DNA of 35,984 bases from Candidatus Doudnabacteria bacterium RIFCSPHIGHO2_12_FULL_48_16 (GCA_001780035.1 MFEY01000008.1:7358-43341), one strand, 5' to 3'; counted from the stretch's first letter, positions 8,856-17,398 are shown. Numbers and translations: made by a program. The notes: generated by a model from the letters alone, not told the origin.

Positions 8856-9710
8856 ATGGATTTATCAGTTATCATTTTAACCTACAACGCCAAGGACTTG
8901 TTGCGGCAGTGCCTGCAATCCGTTTTTGCTTCAGCGACCGGCTTTGAATTTGAAGTCCTGGTCCCGGACAATGGCTCAACTGACGGGGCGATTGAAATGG
9001 TGAAAGCCGAATTCCCACGGGCGAAATTGATTGAAAACGGCCGTAACTTGGGTTTTGCCAAGGGTAATAACGTCGCGATTAAACAAGCGGCTGGGCGGTA
9101 TGTGTTGTTGCTTAATCCCGACACAACGGTGCGGCTTGAGACTTTGGATTTATCCATCAAATATATGGACGCGCATTCGGATGTCGGCATCATGGGCGGC
9201 AAGGTCATCTTGCCCAACGGGCAATTGCACGAAGCCTGCAGGCGCCGGTTTCCCAATCCGGCCAATGCTTTTTTGCGCCTCTTCGGGTTCCGCAAATTTT
9301 CCAATTACAATTACCGCAACGTCCCGGTCAATCAGGAGATGGAGGTTGATTCCGTCGTCGGCGCCTACTTGCTGATCCGCAAATCCGTTATCGATCGGAT
9401 CGGACTCCTCGACGAGCGGTTTTTCATGTATGGCGAAGATTTGGATTGGTGCTGGCGGGCCAAGGCGGCGGGATTCAAGGTCATGTATTACCCGAAAGCC
9501 GAATTGACGCATTATTTGTATGGCTCGGCCAGGTTCGTAAAATTCCGATCGGTGGCCTGGGCGCATGAAGCGATGAAAATTTTTTACCGGAAACACTACG
9601 CCAATCAGCACAACCCGTTATTCAATGCCTTGGTCTACCTAGGGATAGGTATCCGCATGTATCTGGTGCTAATCATCAATATTTTTAGACACAAAAAAAC
9701 AGTCCATTAG
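8856..9710 (+). CDS. Glycosyltransferase family 2
   Basis: SVIILTYNAKDLLRQCLQSV...DNGSTDG...LLNPDTTV...FFMYGEDLDWCWRAK. Confidence 0.95.
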   Translation: MDLSVIILTYNAKDLLRQCLQSVFASATGFEFEVLVPDNGSTDGAIEMVKAEFPRAKLIENGRNLGFAKGNNVAIKQAAGRYVLLLNPDTTVRLETLDLSIKYMDAHSDVGIMGGKVILPNGQLHEACRRRFPNPANAFLRLFGFRKFSNYNYRNVPVNQEMEVDSVVGAYLLIRKSVIDRIGLLDERFFMYGEDLDWCWRAKAAGFKVMYYPKAELTHYLYGSARFVKFRSVAWAHEAMKIFYRKHYANQHNPLFNALVYLGIGIRMYLVLIINIFRHKKTVH

Positions 9711-9717
9711 ACTGTAA
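9695..9717 (-). terminator. Intrinsic terminator (minus strand), distal of a tandem pair
   Basis: Minus strand: ACAGTCtaatGGACTGTTTTTTTG. Confidence 0.75.
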
Positions 9718-9754
9718 AAAATTGGCGCATTTCTTTTTTATGGAAATGCGCCAT
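9715..9754 (-). terminator. Intrinsic terminator (minus strand), proximal of a tandem pair
   Basis: Minus strand: TGGCGCATTTCcataaaaaaGAAATGCGCCAATTTTTTAC. Confidence 0.75.
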
Positions 9755-9974
9755 GGGATGACGGGAGCGACTGCATGGCTGCGAAGGAGAGAGCCGAAAG
9801 TTCGTTGCTGGTAGAGTTTTGACTTTTGTTTCGGGGTGCAGCGTGGATTGCAGCGCATCGAAGTGATCACGTGCCCGTAGGATTCAGCCAGTCACTTGGA
9901 CCGTACAGTTTCATGCGAATTGGTTGCTTCGCCGTTGTGGTCCGTTGTTTTAGCCGATTTCCCCGCGCTGTGGC

Positions 9975-10145
9975 TTACGAAGTAAGGCGCTTGTGCGTAG
10001 TGCGGTGTAGGATTCGGTCGATCATCCTCATCCGTGTCCTCCTAGTTGGATTTGCGGTGCGACCAGGGATGCGGGCGTTTCCGCGTCGACTTTTTGAACC
10101 GACTTCTGGTGATAGTTTCCTCCTGTCGCCTAGCGCCTTGAACAT
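9975..10145 (-). CDS. Small basic ORF, 56 aa (MFKALGDRRKLSPEVGSKSRRGNARIPGRTANPTRRTRMRMIDRILHRTTHKRLTS)
   Basis: Open ATG-to-TAA frame starting 17 nt after the predicted TSS; below the ORF track length cutoff; coding status uncertain. Confidence 0.3.
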   Translation of the reverse strand: MFKALGDRRKLSPEVGSKSRRGNARIPGRTANPTRRTRMRMIDRILHRTTHKRLTS

Positions 10146-10168
10146 CTTTACCGACGCTGGATAGGAAA

Positions 10169-10197
10169 AGTATATTACTCAATTAAATTGCTGTCAA
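10169..10197 (-). promoter_or_regulatory. Sigma70-type promoter TTGACA-N17-TATACT (minus strand)
   Basis: Minus strand: TTGACAgcaatttaattgagtaaTATACT. Confidence 0.8.
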
Positions 10198-10220
10198 AGA
10201 TTATCAATGCCTATTAAATG

Positions 10221-10248
10221 TTTACTTATTTTTTGAATTTGCTATAGT
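10221..10248 (+). promoter_or_regulatory. Promoter TTTACT-N16-TATAGT for the S41 peptidase gene
   Basis: The -10 ends 7 nt before ATG 10256. Confidence 0.6.
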
Positions 10249-10255
10249 TAAGCCT

Positions 10256-11506
10256 ATGGAATTACATCCCGAAACAAACACCAGCTCCAGGCAAATGCGT
10301 TTTTATGCTATTATTATGGTTTTATTCGTGGCGGTTTTCGGCTTGGGATATGGCGTCGGCGAAGGCCGAGTCAAACTTGAATCAGGCAAATTAAACATAT
10401 CCAAAGGCAGCGTGGCCACTTCGGCCGACTACTCACTGTTATGGGAAGCTTTGGATGCGGTCAACGGTAAATATGTCGACCGGCCGCTGGATCAGCAAAA
10501 ATTGCTCTATGGCGCCGTGGATGGGATGGTTGCCGCCACCGGGGATCCATACACCACTTTTTTTGATCCGGAGGAGGCCAAGCAGTTTACGGAAGATCTC
10601 CGCGGATTTTTCAGCGGCATCGGCGCCCAGATCGGCATGAAGGACAAGCAAATTGTGGTCATCGCACCGCTGGACGGCACGCCAGCTCAGAAAGCGGGGA
10701 TTGCGCCCGGCGATGCGATTTTGGCGATCAACGGCGAGACGACCGAGGGCATGGCAGTGGATGTGGCGGTAACCAAAATCCGTGGCCCGATCGGCACAAA
10801 AGTCACGCTCAAAATTTTACCCAAGGATCAGAACGAGGCCAAGGATGTCACTATCACTCGGGCCAAAATTGAAATTAAGAGCGTGAAGCTCGAAACCAAG
10901 GAAGTGAACGGCCCCGCCGCTGCGGGCGGGACAAGTAAAAAGATCGCGGTCATCAAGCTGTCGGAATTTGGCGAGGATACCAAGGGCCTGCTGGATCAAG
11001 CTGTCGGCACAATAACTACGGGCAATTACAGCGGAGTGATCCTCGATCTGCGCAACAATCCCGGCGGATACCTGGATACGGCTGTGACCACTATTTCGAA
11101 TTGGATCGATGCGGACAAGGTCGCGGTCAAGGAAATCGGCTACAATAAAAAAGAAAATGACTACAAAACCGCAGGTCTGCCGCGGCTCAAGGGCATGAAG
11201 ACGGTTGTTCTGGTCAATGGCGGTTCGGCTTCGGCTTCGGAAATTGTTTCCGGCGCGCTTCAGGATTACAAGGTCGCGACGCTGGTCGGGGAGAAAACCT
11301 TTGGCAAGGGATCAGTTCAGGAATTGCAGGATTTGAAGGGCAACACCGAAATTAAGATTACCGTGGCGAAATGGTTTACACCCAAAGGGCGGGGGATTGA
11401 TAAGACCGGCCTGGAGCCGGATATTAATGTCGAGCTGACAGCGGATGATATAAAAAACGAGAAGGATCCGCAGATGGATAAAGCGATGGAGTTGCTCGGT
11501 AAATAG
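10256..11506 (+). CDS. S41 family C-terminal processing peptidase (PDZ domain)
   Basis: PDZ region GIAPGDAILAINGE; VLVNGGSASASEIVSGALQD; GEKTFGKGSVQ. Confidence 0.95.
   Translation: MELHPETNTSSRQMRFYAIIMVLFVAVFGLGYGVGEGRVKLESGKLNISKGSVATSADYSLLWEALDAVNGKYVDRPLDQQKLLYGAVDGMVAATGDPYTTFFDPEEAKQFTEDLRGFFSGIGAQIGMKDKQIVVIAPLDGTPAQKAGIAPGDAILAINGETTEGMAVDVAVTKIRGPIGTKVTLKILPKDQNEAKDVTITRAKIEIKSVKLETKEVNGPAAAGGTSKKIAVIKLSEFGEDTKGLLDQAVGTITTGNYSGVILDLRNNPGGYLDTAVTTISNWIDADKVAVKEIGYNKKENDYKTAGLPRLKGMKTVVLVNGGSASASEIVSGALQDYKVATLVGEKTFGKGSVQELQDLKGNTEIKITVAKWFTPKGRGIDKTGLEPDINVELTADDIKNEKDPQMDKAMELLGK
10913..10930. repeat. In-frame GC-rich palindrome CCCGCC-gctgcg-GGCGGG
   Basis: Seen directly; encodes the PAAAGG linker in the S41 peptidase. 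Confidence 0.6.
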
Positions 11507-11686
11507 CGCTCGGATGTCGCCCGAAAAAAGACGTCCCGCTGAGGCGGCACTAAGTGCTCACCCCATTGGAAAGGGGTTCGCAATTCTTTTTTCGGCAACA
11601 TCCTCGCTTTTTACCTCGCAAGAGGAAGAAGAAAAAGAAATTGAGGCCCAGGCGAAAGCTTGGGTTTTGTGTTATAATAAATTGCC

Positions 11687-13552
11687 ATGACATCACAAGA
11701 AATACGCGAAAAGTTTCTTAAATTTTACGAATCGAAAGGCCATGATCATAAGAGGATTCCTTCGGCCTCTTTGGTGCCGGAAGGCGATTCAACTACGCTT
11801 TTTACCGGTTCGGGCATGCAGCCCATGATGCCATATCTTTTGGGAGCGAAACATCCACTCGGCAATAGGATTGTGGATTCTCAAAAAAGTTTCCGGGCCG
11901 AGGATATTGAAGAAGTTGGTGATAATCGCCACACAACTTTTTTTGAAATGCTTGGGAACTGGTCATTTGGTGATTACTGGAAAGAAGAACAATTGAGTTG
12001 GCTTTTTGAATTTTTAACGAAAGAAGTCGGACTCCCGCCCGAACGTCTTTATGTATCTGTATTTGCTGGTGATCGGGAGAATAATATACCGCGGGATGAA
12101 GAAAGTCCGGCAATATGGCAAAAGCTTTTTGGGAATGCCAAAGTAGTAGAACTTATTACGGAAGAACAAGCCAGCAATCTTGGCATGCAAGATGGTAAAA
12201 TCTTTTATTATGGTTCCAAGAAAAATTGGTGGAGTCGGGCGGGGATACCATCAGATATGCCAGTAGGCGAACCGGGCGGTCCAGATTCAGAGGTATTTTA
12301 CCGATTTGATGTTGAACACGATGAGAAATATGGAAAATATTGCCATCCAAACTGCGATTGCGGCCAGTTTATGGAAATCGGCAACTCAGTTTTTATGGAA
12401 TATGTAAAAACCGAGAGAGGTTTTGAGAAATTGAAGCAGAGAAATGTGGATTTTGGTGGTGGTTTGGAAAGAATTACCGCAGCATCAAATAATACTTCAG
12501 ATGTTTTTCATATTGATTCGCTTAAAGTAATTGTTGATAAAATTCAGACCTTAGCACAGAAACAAGATTTACACGCAGAAAGAATTATTGCTGATCATTT
12601 ACGCGCGGCTGTATTTTTGTTGGCGGACGGTGTTACCCCTTCAAACAAAGATCGCGGCTATATTCTGCGCCGGTTGATCCGCCGCTCCGTGACTTGTGGG
12701 CAAAAAATCGGAATAGAACAGGATTTCACTTCCGAGATTGTAAAAGTAGTTGTGGAGGTTTATAAACAAGTTTACTCTGAATTGAATCAAGGGAAGATTG
12801 GCGTGGAAATCAAAAAAGAAGAATTAAAATTTCGTGAAACCTTAGGGAGAGCAATGGTCAGATTTGATGAAGTGGTTGAAACGTTTATAAATGGTCAATT
12901 AACAGATAAAATATTACAACGTCATACAGTTTTCGATTTATTTCAGTCATACGGCCTTCCGTTTGAAACTATAAAAGAGCTTGCAAAAGAAAAAGGTATA
13001 GGGATAGATGAGGTTGCTTTTGAGGAAGATTTAAATAAGCATCAAGAACTCTCCCGTACACAATCCGCGGGACAGTTTAAAGGCGGACTGGCTAGTCATT
13101 CGGACAAAACTGTTCGCTTGCATACGGCCACGCATTTGATGAATGCGGCGCTGCGGAAAGTTTTGGGCGAGAATGTCTGGCAGAAGGGGAGCAACATTAC
13201 GGAAGAGCGAACTCGGTTTGATTTTACGCACGATGCGAAAATGACCGATGAGCAAAAACAGGAAGTTGAAAAACTGGTCAACGATTGGATCAGCCGGGAT
13301 TTGTCTGTGAAAAAAGAAGTCATGCCTCTGGAAGAAGCCCGCAAACTGGGCGCCATCGGGGTGTTTGGGGAAAAATACCCGGATACGGTATCCGTTTACA
13401 CGGTTTTGGATTCGAAAAACGGAGAAGTGGTTTCCCGCGAGTTTTGCGGCGGCCCCCACGTGGAGCATACGGGCGTGATTGGCAAATTCAAAATCCAAAA
13501 AGAAGAGGCTGTCGCCGCCGGCGTGCGCCGAATTAAAGCCGTGATTGAATAA
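11687..13552 (+). CDS. alaS: Alanyl-tRNA synthetase (short form)
   Basis: RKFLKFYESKGHDHKRIPSASLVPEGDSTTLFTGSGMQPM...; HTATHLMNAALRKVLG; C-x3-H near CGGPHVEHTG; no C-Ala region. Confidence 0.93.
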   Translation: MTSQEIREKFLKFYESKGHDHKRIPSASLVPEGDSTTLFTGSGMQPMMPYLLGAKHPLGNRIVDSQKSFRAEDIEEVGDNRHTTFFEMLGNWSFGDYWKEEQLSWLFEFLTKEVGLPPERLYVSVFAGDRENNIPRDEESPAIWQKLFGNAKVVELITEEQASNLGMQDGKIFYYGSKKNWWSRAGIPSDMPVGEPGGPDSEVFYRFDVEHDEKYGKYCHPNCDCGQFMEIGNSVFMEYVKTERGFEKLKQRNVDFGGGLERITAASNNTSDVFHIDSLKVIVDKIQTLAQKQDLHAERIIADHLRAAVFLLADGVTPSNKDRGYILRRLIRRSVTCGQKIGIEQDFTSEIVKVVVEVYKQVYSELNQGKIGVEIKKEELKFRETLGRAMVRFDEVVETFINGQLTDKILQRHTVFDLFQSYGLPFETIKELAKEKGIGIDEVAFEEDLNKHQELSRTQSAGQFKGGLASHSDKTVRLHTATHLMNAALRKVLGENVWQKGSNITEERTRFDFTHDAKMTDEQKQEVEKLVNDWISRDLSVKKEVMPLEEARKLGAIGVFGEKYPDTVSVYTVLDSKNGEVVSREFCGGPHVEHTGVIGKFKIQKEEAVAAGVRRIKAVIE

Positions 13553-13553
13553 A

Positions 13554-13943
13554 ATGCCCGAACAAGATACATTTCAAGTGGCGGTTAAGGGTTTGAATTT
13601 TAATTTGGACGGGAAGGTTTTAATGATCAAGGACGATCAAGGTGAGTGGGACTTGCCCGGCGGTCGGATTAACCACGGAGAAAATTTACCGCAAGCCCTA
13701 GAACGAGAGTGCGATGAAGAACTGGGAGTAAAACCGAGGATTATCGATAGCAAAATTATTGTTTGGTCCGGGCAAAATACTGACGGAGCCTGGCGTGTCG
13801 ATATTTGTTATCAGATTGAATTCGCTGATACCAATTTTAAACTCAGCTCAGAAAATGTCGAACACGGATATTTCAATGGTGAAGAAGCGAGGAAATTGAA
13901 AATATCCAGTCACTTAAACGGATTAAAAGAAATTTTCCCATGA
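13554..13943 (+). CDS. NUDIX hydrolase
   Basis: Nudix box GGRINHGENLPQALERECDEELGV; ATG at 13554 preferred over the TTG at 13545. Confidence 0.92.
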   Translation: MPEQDTFQVAVKGLNFNLDGKVLMIKDDQGEWDLPGGRINHGENLPQALERECDEELGVKPRIIDSKIIVWSGQNTDGAWRVDICYQIEFADTNFKLSSENVEHGYFNGEEARKLKISSHLNGLKEIFP

Positions 13944-14740
13944 TCGACTTATCCAAAACTTCCGGCTTGCCGATCGAGCTGAAAGAAGATTTACGAATCA
14001 AGTTCAACCCACCGATGGCAAATCGGGAGCCGACTTATGTCCGGAAATTTTCTCAAGTCCTGCCGGTGTTGCTCGACCCAAAAATTGTGCCGCCCGTCGA
14101 GGAAACTTATCTGGGTTATCGCGCCTTGGCTCTGCCGCAGGACGAAGAATTGTTCCAGACCGCGCATTTGCAATATGATTTAACGATTGTCCCGCCGCTC
14201 AAACTCGGCCGGGAATTTAACAAAACTATGGGCCATTATCACGCCAATCTGCCGGGCACGGCCGTGGCGCATCCGGAAGTATACGAGGTCCTGCATGGCA
14301 CGGCTTTGTTTCTTATTCAAAAAATGGATCCAGATTTCAAAGAAGTGTTCTCGGTTTATGCCATTGAAGCCCAAACCGGAGAGAAGGTTATTTATCCACC
14401 CAACTACGGGCATATCATGATTAATGTCGGCAATGATGTCCTGGTTACGGCCAACTGGCTCTCGACCGACTATCAGCCGATGTATGAGCCGGTCTCTGGC
14501 AAACAAGGCATGGCTTATTATGTGGTCGCCGGCCAGGGCAAACCTTATGATTTTATACCCAATCCGGCTTACGGTCCCGCTTTGGCGCCAGTTCGGGTGC
14601 TGAGCAAGAAATTTATGGCCAATTTTCCGATTACCGGCGCCAAGCCAATCTATACCGCCGCAGTGATCAACCCGAAAAACCTGGCTTTTCTAAATGACCC
14701 GCTGAAATACGCGGTGGAGCTTTCCACGATCACTTCTTAG
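13940..14740 (+). CDS. Archaeal-type (cupin) glucose-6-phosphate isomerase
   Basis: NKTMGHYHANLPGTAVAHPEVYEVLHGTALFLIQ...PPNYGHIMINVG cupin-GPI pattern. Confidence 0.85.
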   Translation: MIDLSKTSGLPIELKEDLRIKFNPPMANREPTYVRKFSQVLPVLLDPKIVPPVEETYLGYRALALPQDEELFQTAHLQYDLTIVPPLKLGREFNKTMGHYHANLPGTAVAHPEVYEVLHGTALFLIQKMDPDFKEVFSVYAIEAQTGEKVIYPPNYGHIMINVGNDVLVTANWLSTDYQPMYEPVSGKQGMAYYVVAGQGKPYDFIPNPAYGPALAPVRVLSKKFMANFPITGAKPIYTAAVINPKNLAFLNDPLKYAVELSTITS

Positions 14741-14756
14741 TGTTAAAATTGAATCA

Positions 14757-16355
14757 ATGGCAACCCCCATCATAAAACTCGGCAAAAAGGACGATATTGC
14801 CTCGGTCGTTAAGAGAATCAAAGACCTTCGCGAGCGCGAAGTCATCTTTGAATTGGAATCCGGCTCGGCCCTGTTGCGCAGCTCTGACAACTTAAAGCTC
14901 ATGAAACGAACCGGCGAGGCGTTGGGCAAAAAAATCCGGGTGACGACTGACGACGAGATCGGCAAGATTCTGGCCAAGAAAGCCGGCGTGCTGCTGGGCG
15001 ATTTGGAAGTCAAAATGCCCAAAGGCGGAATCAGGGTGGCCCGTTCCGACGTTAAACCCCGGTTTTCAGACATTCTGGGCGGCAGTCGGATCCCCAGCCG
15101 AGCTGTGGGTAGGGTCGTGGAGAAAGCCAATGCTTTTGCTGTGCCCAAAATTTCCATGCCGACCCTGCCAAAATTTAACTGGAATTTTGGGGAACATAAA
15201 ACCGTCAAGATTTTCCTGGCGGCGCTGGCGGGATTGATTGTTGTTTGTTTCGCCCTGGCGATTTGGTTGCCGAAAGCCACAATAACACTGATGGCTCGCT
15301 CGGAATCGATTACTCGGGATTTTGAAATTGTGGTCGACAAAACCGTGGCCCAAGCCGATCCTGATAATCTGGAAATTCCGGGTTTTGTGGTGGAGAAAGA
15401 AAAATCCAAAACCGAAAGCTTCCCCGCCACGGGCAAGGAATCTGTCGGCCTCAAAGCTGCCGGGGCCGTCACACTTTATAATTTTACAAACAATACCCTG
15501 ACGCTCAAAGCCAGCACCACGACGCTCGTGGCTAACGGTCAGAAATATAAATTTACGCATGACGTCACGGGACTTAAGCCGACCCAGGGCACACAAGCCA
15601 AGCCGGATCTCGCTTCCTTGATTCCGCCAGTGCCGATCGTGGCCGATAGCGGGGGAGAGAGCTCCAACATGCCGCCCGGAACAAAATTTGAGGTCGTCAA
15701 TGCGGCGCTCGGCAACCAAAATGTCTATGCCATTAACCAAACCGCAATCACCGGCGGCAAAACAACAACCTCGGCGACGGTGTTTTCGCAACAGGACTTT
15801 GACAACGCCGTAGCCAGCATGGTTAATGCCATCGTCGCCGAAGCCGCGGCTGAAGCAAGCGAAACAGCGGGTGGGACGATCCAACTGGTTGACAGCGGCC
15901 TTGTGAAAACCGTTCTCGCCAAAACCGCCAACAAGGAGATCGGCGATCCGGCGGAAAATTTTAACATGACCGTGATTGCCAAAATTTCCGGGCTCGGATT
16001 CCGGCAGCAGGACGTGATCGATGTTGTGGTCTCCAAAATCAAACAGGTGCTGTCCGCGGACAAATATCTGGCGGATGAAGGCAAAAATACCTATACGGCC
16101 ACCTACAAAACGATCGATTCAGCCGGCGGCCAAGGGGTTTTGGCCGTACACTTTGAAACCACGGCCGCTTATAAAGTCGATAGCAATAACTTAAGCAAAC
16201 TCCTGGCCGGTAAAAATGAATCCGAGATTAAGGAAATACTCCTAAGCAAGCCGGAGGTAGATACGGTTAAAGTTGAATTTTGGCCCAAGTGGTTGACTTA
16301 CAAAGCCCCGCGGTTCAACGGCAAAATTTACATCGAAACCAAACTATCGCAGTAG
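14757..16355 (+). CDS. Baseplate J/gp47-like membrane protein of the kind seen in CPR genomes
   Basis: Single TM (KIFLAALAGLIVVCFALAIWLP) then GAVTLYNFTNNTLTLKASTTTLVANGQKYKF repeat-type domain. Confidence 0.6.
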   Translation: MATPIIKLGKKDDIASVVKRIKDLREREVIFELESGSALLRSSDNLKLMKRTGEALGKKIRVTTDDEIGKILAKKAGVLLGDLEVKMPKGGIRVARSDVKPRFSDILGGSRIPSRAVGRVVEKANAFAVPKISMPTLPKFNWNFGEHKTVKIFLAALAGLIVVCFALAIWLPKATITLMARSESITRDFEIVVDKTVAQADPDNLEIPGFVVEKEKSKTESFPATGKESVGLKAAGAVTLYNFTNNTLTLKASTTTLVANGQKYKFTHDVTGLKPTQGTQAKPDLASLIPPVPIVADSGGESSNMPPGTKFEVVNAALGNQNVYAINQTAITGGKTTTSATVFSQQDFDNAVASMVNAIVAEAAAEASETAGGTIQLVDSGLVKTVLAKTANKEIGDPAENFNMTVIAKISGLGFRQQDVIDVVVSKIKQVLSADKYLADEGKNTYTATYKTIDSAGGQGVLAVHFETTAAYKVDSNNLSKLLAGKNESEIKEILLSKPEVDTVKVEFWPKWLTYKAPRFNGKIYIETKLSQ

Positions 16356-16358
16356 TTT

Positions 16359-17372
16359 ATGTCAGAAAGAGAAGTTAATCCGGAAAACTTAGTTCTAGAT
16401 AATTCAGGGGATAAACCTCAATTAGAAAAACCGCAATCCAAAAAAACGGCTGTTTCAAGACGCCGTTTTTTAAAAACAGCCCTGAAAGCGACTGCCGCCG
16501 GTATGGTCGTCGGTCTGCCTAAAATTGAAAATGAAATTCAGAATGATTTCAATGAAGAGCAGTTAAAGAAGGAAATTGAACAAATCTCCTCGGCCTTGAA
16601 GAGGGAATATAATTTAGACATCAGCACTAATCCCTTCAATAATCCGGGATTGGAAGAAGCTTATGACATTACCGGAGAGAATGCTTCTTTGGCTGAACAA
16701 GCGGATGCTTTGAAATGGTTTAGCGCCGAAATCGGCAAATATTCGCCGCACTATGTCAAAAATTCCGGTCTCAAAAAAATCAGTATCTCCAAAAGCTTGA
16801 TGGTCGGGAAGGATAATGTTGCCGGTTTGGCAATTGGTGATAATTTTTATATTTCTCTGGGTGGTAACCTAGGAGATATTTATAGTTTGGCTGGCTGGTT
16901 AGAATCTTCGACCGTGAAGGAAACGTTTCATCATGAGTTTTTTCATACCGCTGAAGGAATAGACGATGAACAATGGGCGAAATTAAATAGTGTAGGGCGG
17001 AATGCGTATGTACGAACTTGGCAGTATAATGTAGATTGGAAAAGATTCGATAAAGAGTTGGTTAGAGAACTTATGCAATGGGTCAGGCCAACGGGTTTTG
17101 CCGGTCGATATGGGTTAAAAAATGAAGGGGAAGATCAGGCAACCATGGGTGCTTTGTTAATGACAGACCCCAAAAAGGTTTTCGACATAGCCAAAGAGGA
17201 AGAAGTCTTTAGGAAAAAAATGGAAGTCTGTCTCGCGTTTTTTAAAAAATTAAGCGACGGGCAAATGGACGAAATTTTCTGGCGAGATTTGATGGCCGGA
17301 AAAGTCAATGCCGATTATTGGAAGAATAAGCGTGGTTCAGCAGGGGATCGGTTGACTGTATTGGAACAATAA
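16359..17372 (+). CDS. Putative Tat-exported zinc metalloprotease-like protein
   Basis: SRRRFLKTALKATAAGMVVGLP (twin-Arg signal) and HEFFH (HExxH). Confidence 0.6.
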   Translation: MSEREVNPENLVLDNSGDKPQLEKPQSKKTAVSRRRFLKTALKATAAGMVVGLPKIENEIQNDFNEEQLKKEIEQISSALKREYNLDISTNPFNNPGLEEAYDITGENASLAEQADALKWFSAEIGKYSPHYVKNSGLKKISISKSLMVGKDNVAGLAIGDNFYISLGGNLGDIYSLAGWLESSTVKETFHHEFFHTAEGIDDEQWAKLNSVGRNAYVRTWQYNVDWKRFDKELVRELMQWVRPTGFAGRYGLKNEGEDQATMGALLMTDPKKVFDIAKEEEVFRKKMEVCLAFFKKLSDGQMDEIFWRDLMAGKVNADYWKNKRGSAGDRLTVLEQ

Positions 17373-17398
17373 ACAACGCCCAAGGGGGCGTTGTTTAG
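17373..17398 (+). terminator. Terminator hairpin
   Basis: AAACAACGCCCaagGGGGCGTTGTTT. Confidence 0.7.

Larger units (their letters stand above)
9695..10162 (-). ncRNA. Putative unannotated transcript (regulatory RNA or small-peptide mRNA)
   Basis: Bounded by a near-consensus sigma70 promoter and tandem terminators on the minus strand; no long ORF fills it. Confidence 0.55.

Noticed and set aside
9695-10162. tmRNA, 6S or SRP RNA as identity of the minus-strand transcript
   Set aside because: No tRNA-like ends, T-loop (GGTTCGAATCC), CCA end or SRP GGAAGCA-type motif seen.
9826-10164. Plus-strand 112-aa ORF in the 9.7-10.2 kb gap
   Set aside because: Low-complexity R/V/F/C composition, no RBS or promoter, no recognisable domain. 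The regulatory signals in this gap are on the opposite strand.
15066-15884. 272-aa minus-strand ORF
   Set aside because: Antisense shadow of the J/gp47-like gene; His/Arg/Cys-rich composition typical of shadow ORFs.
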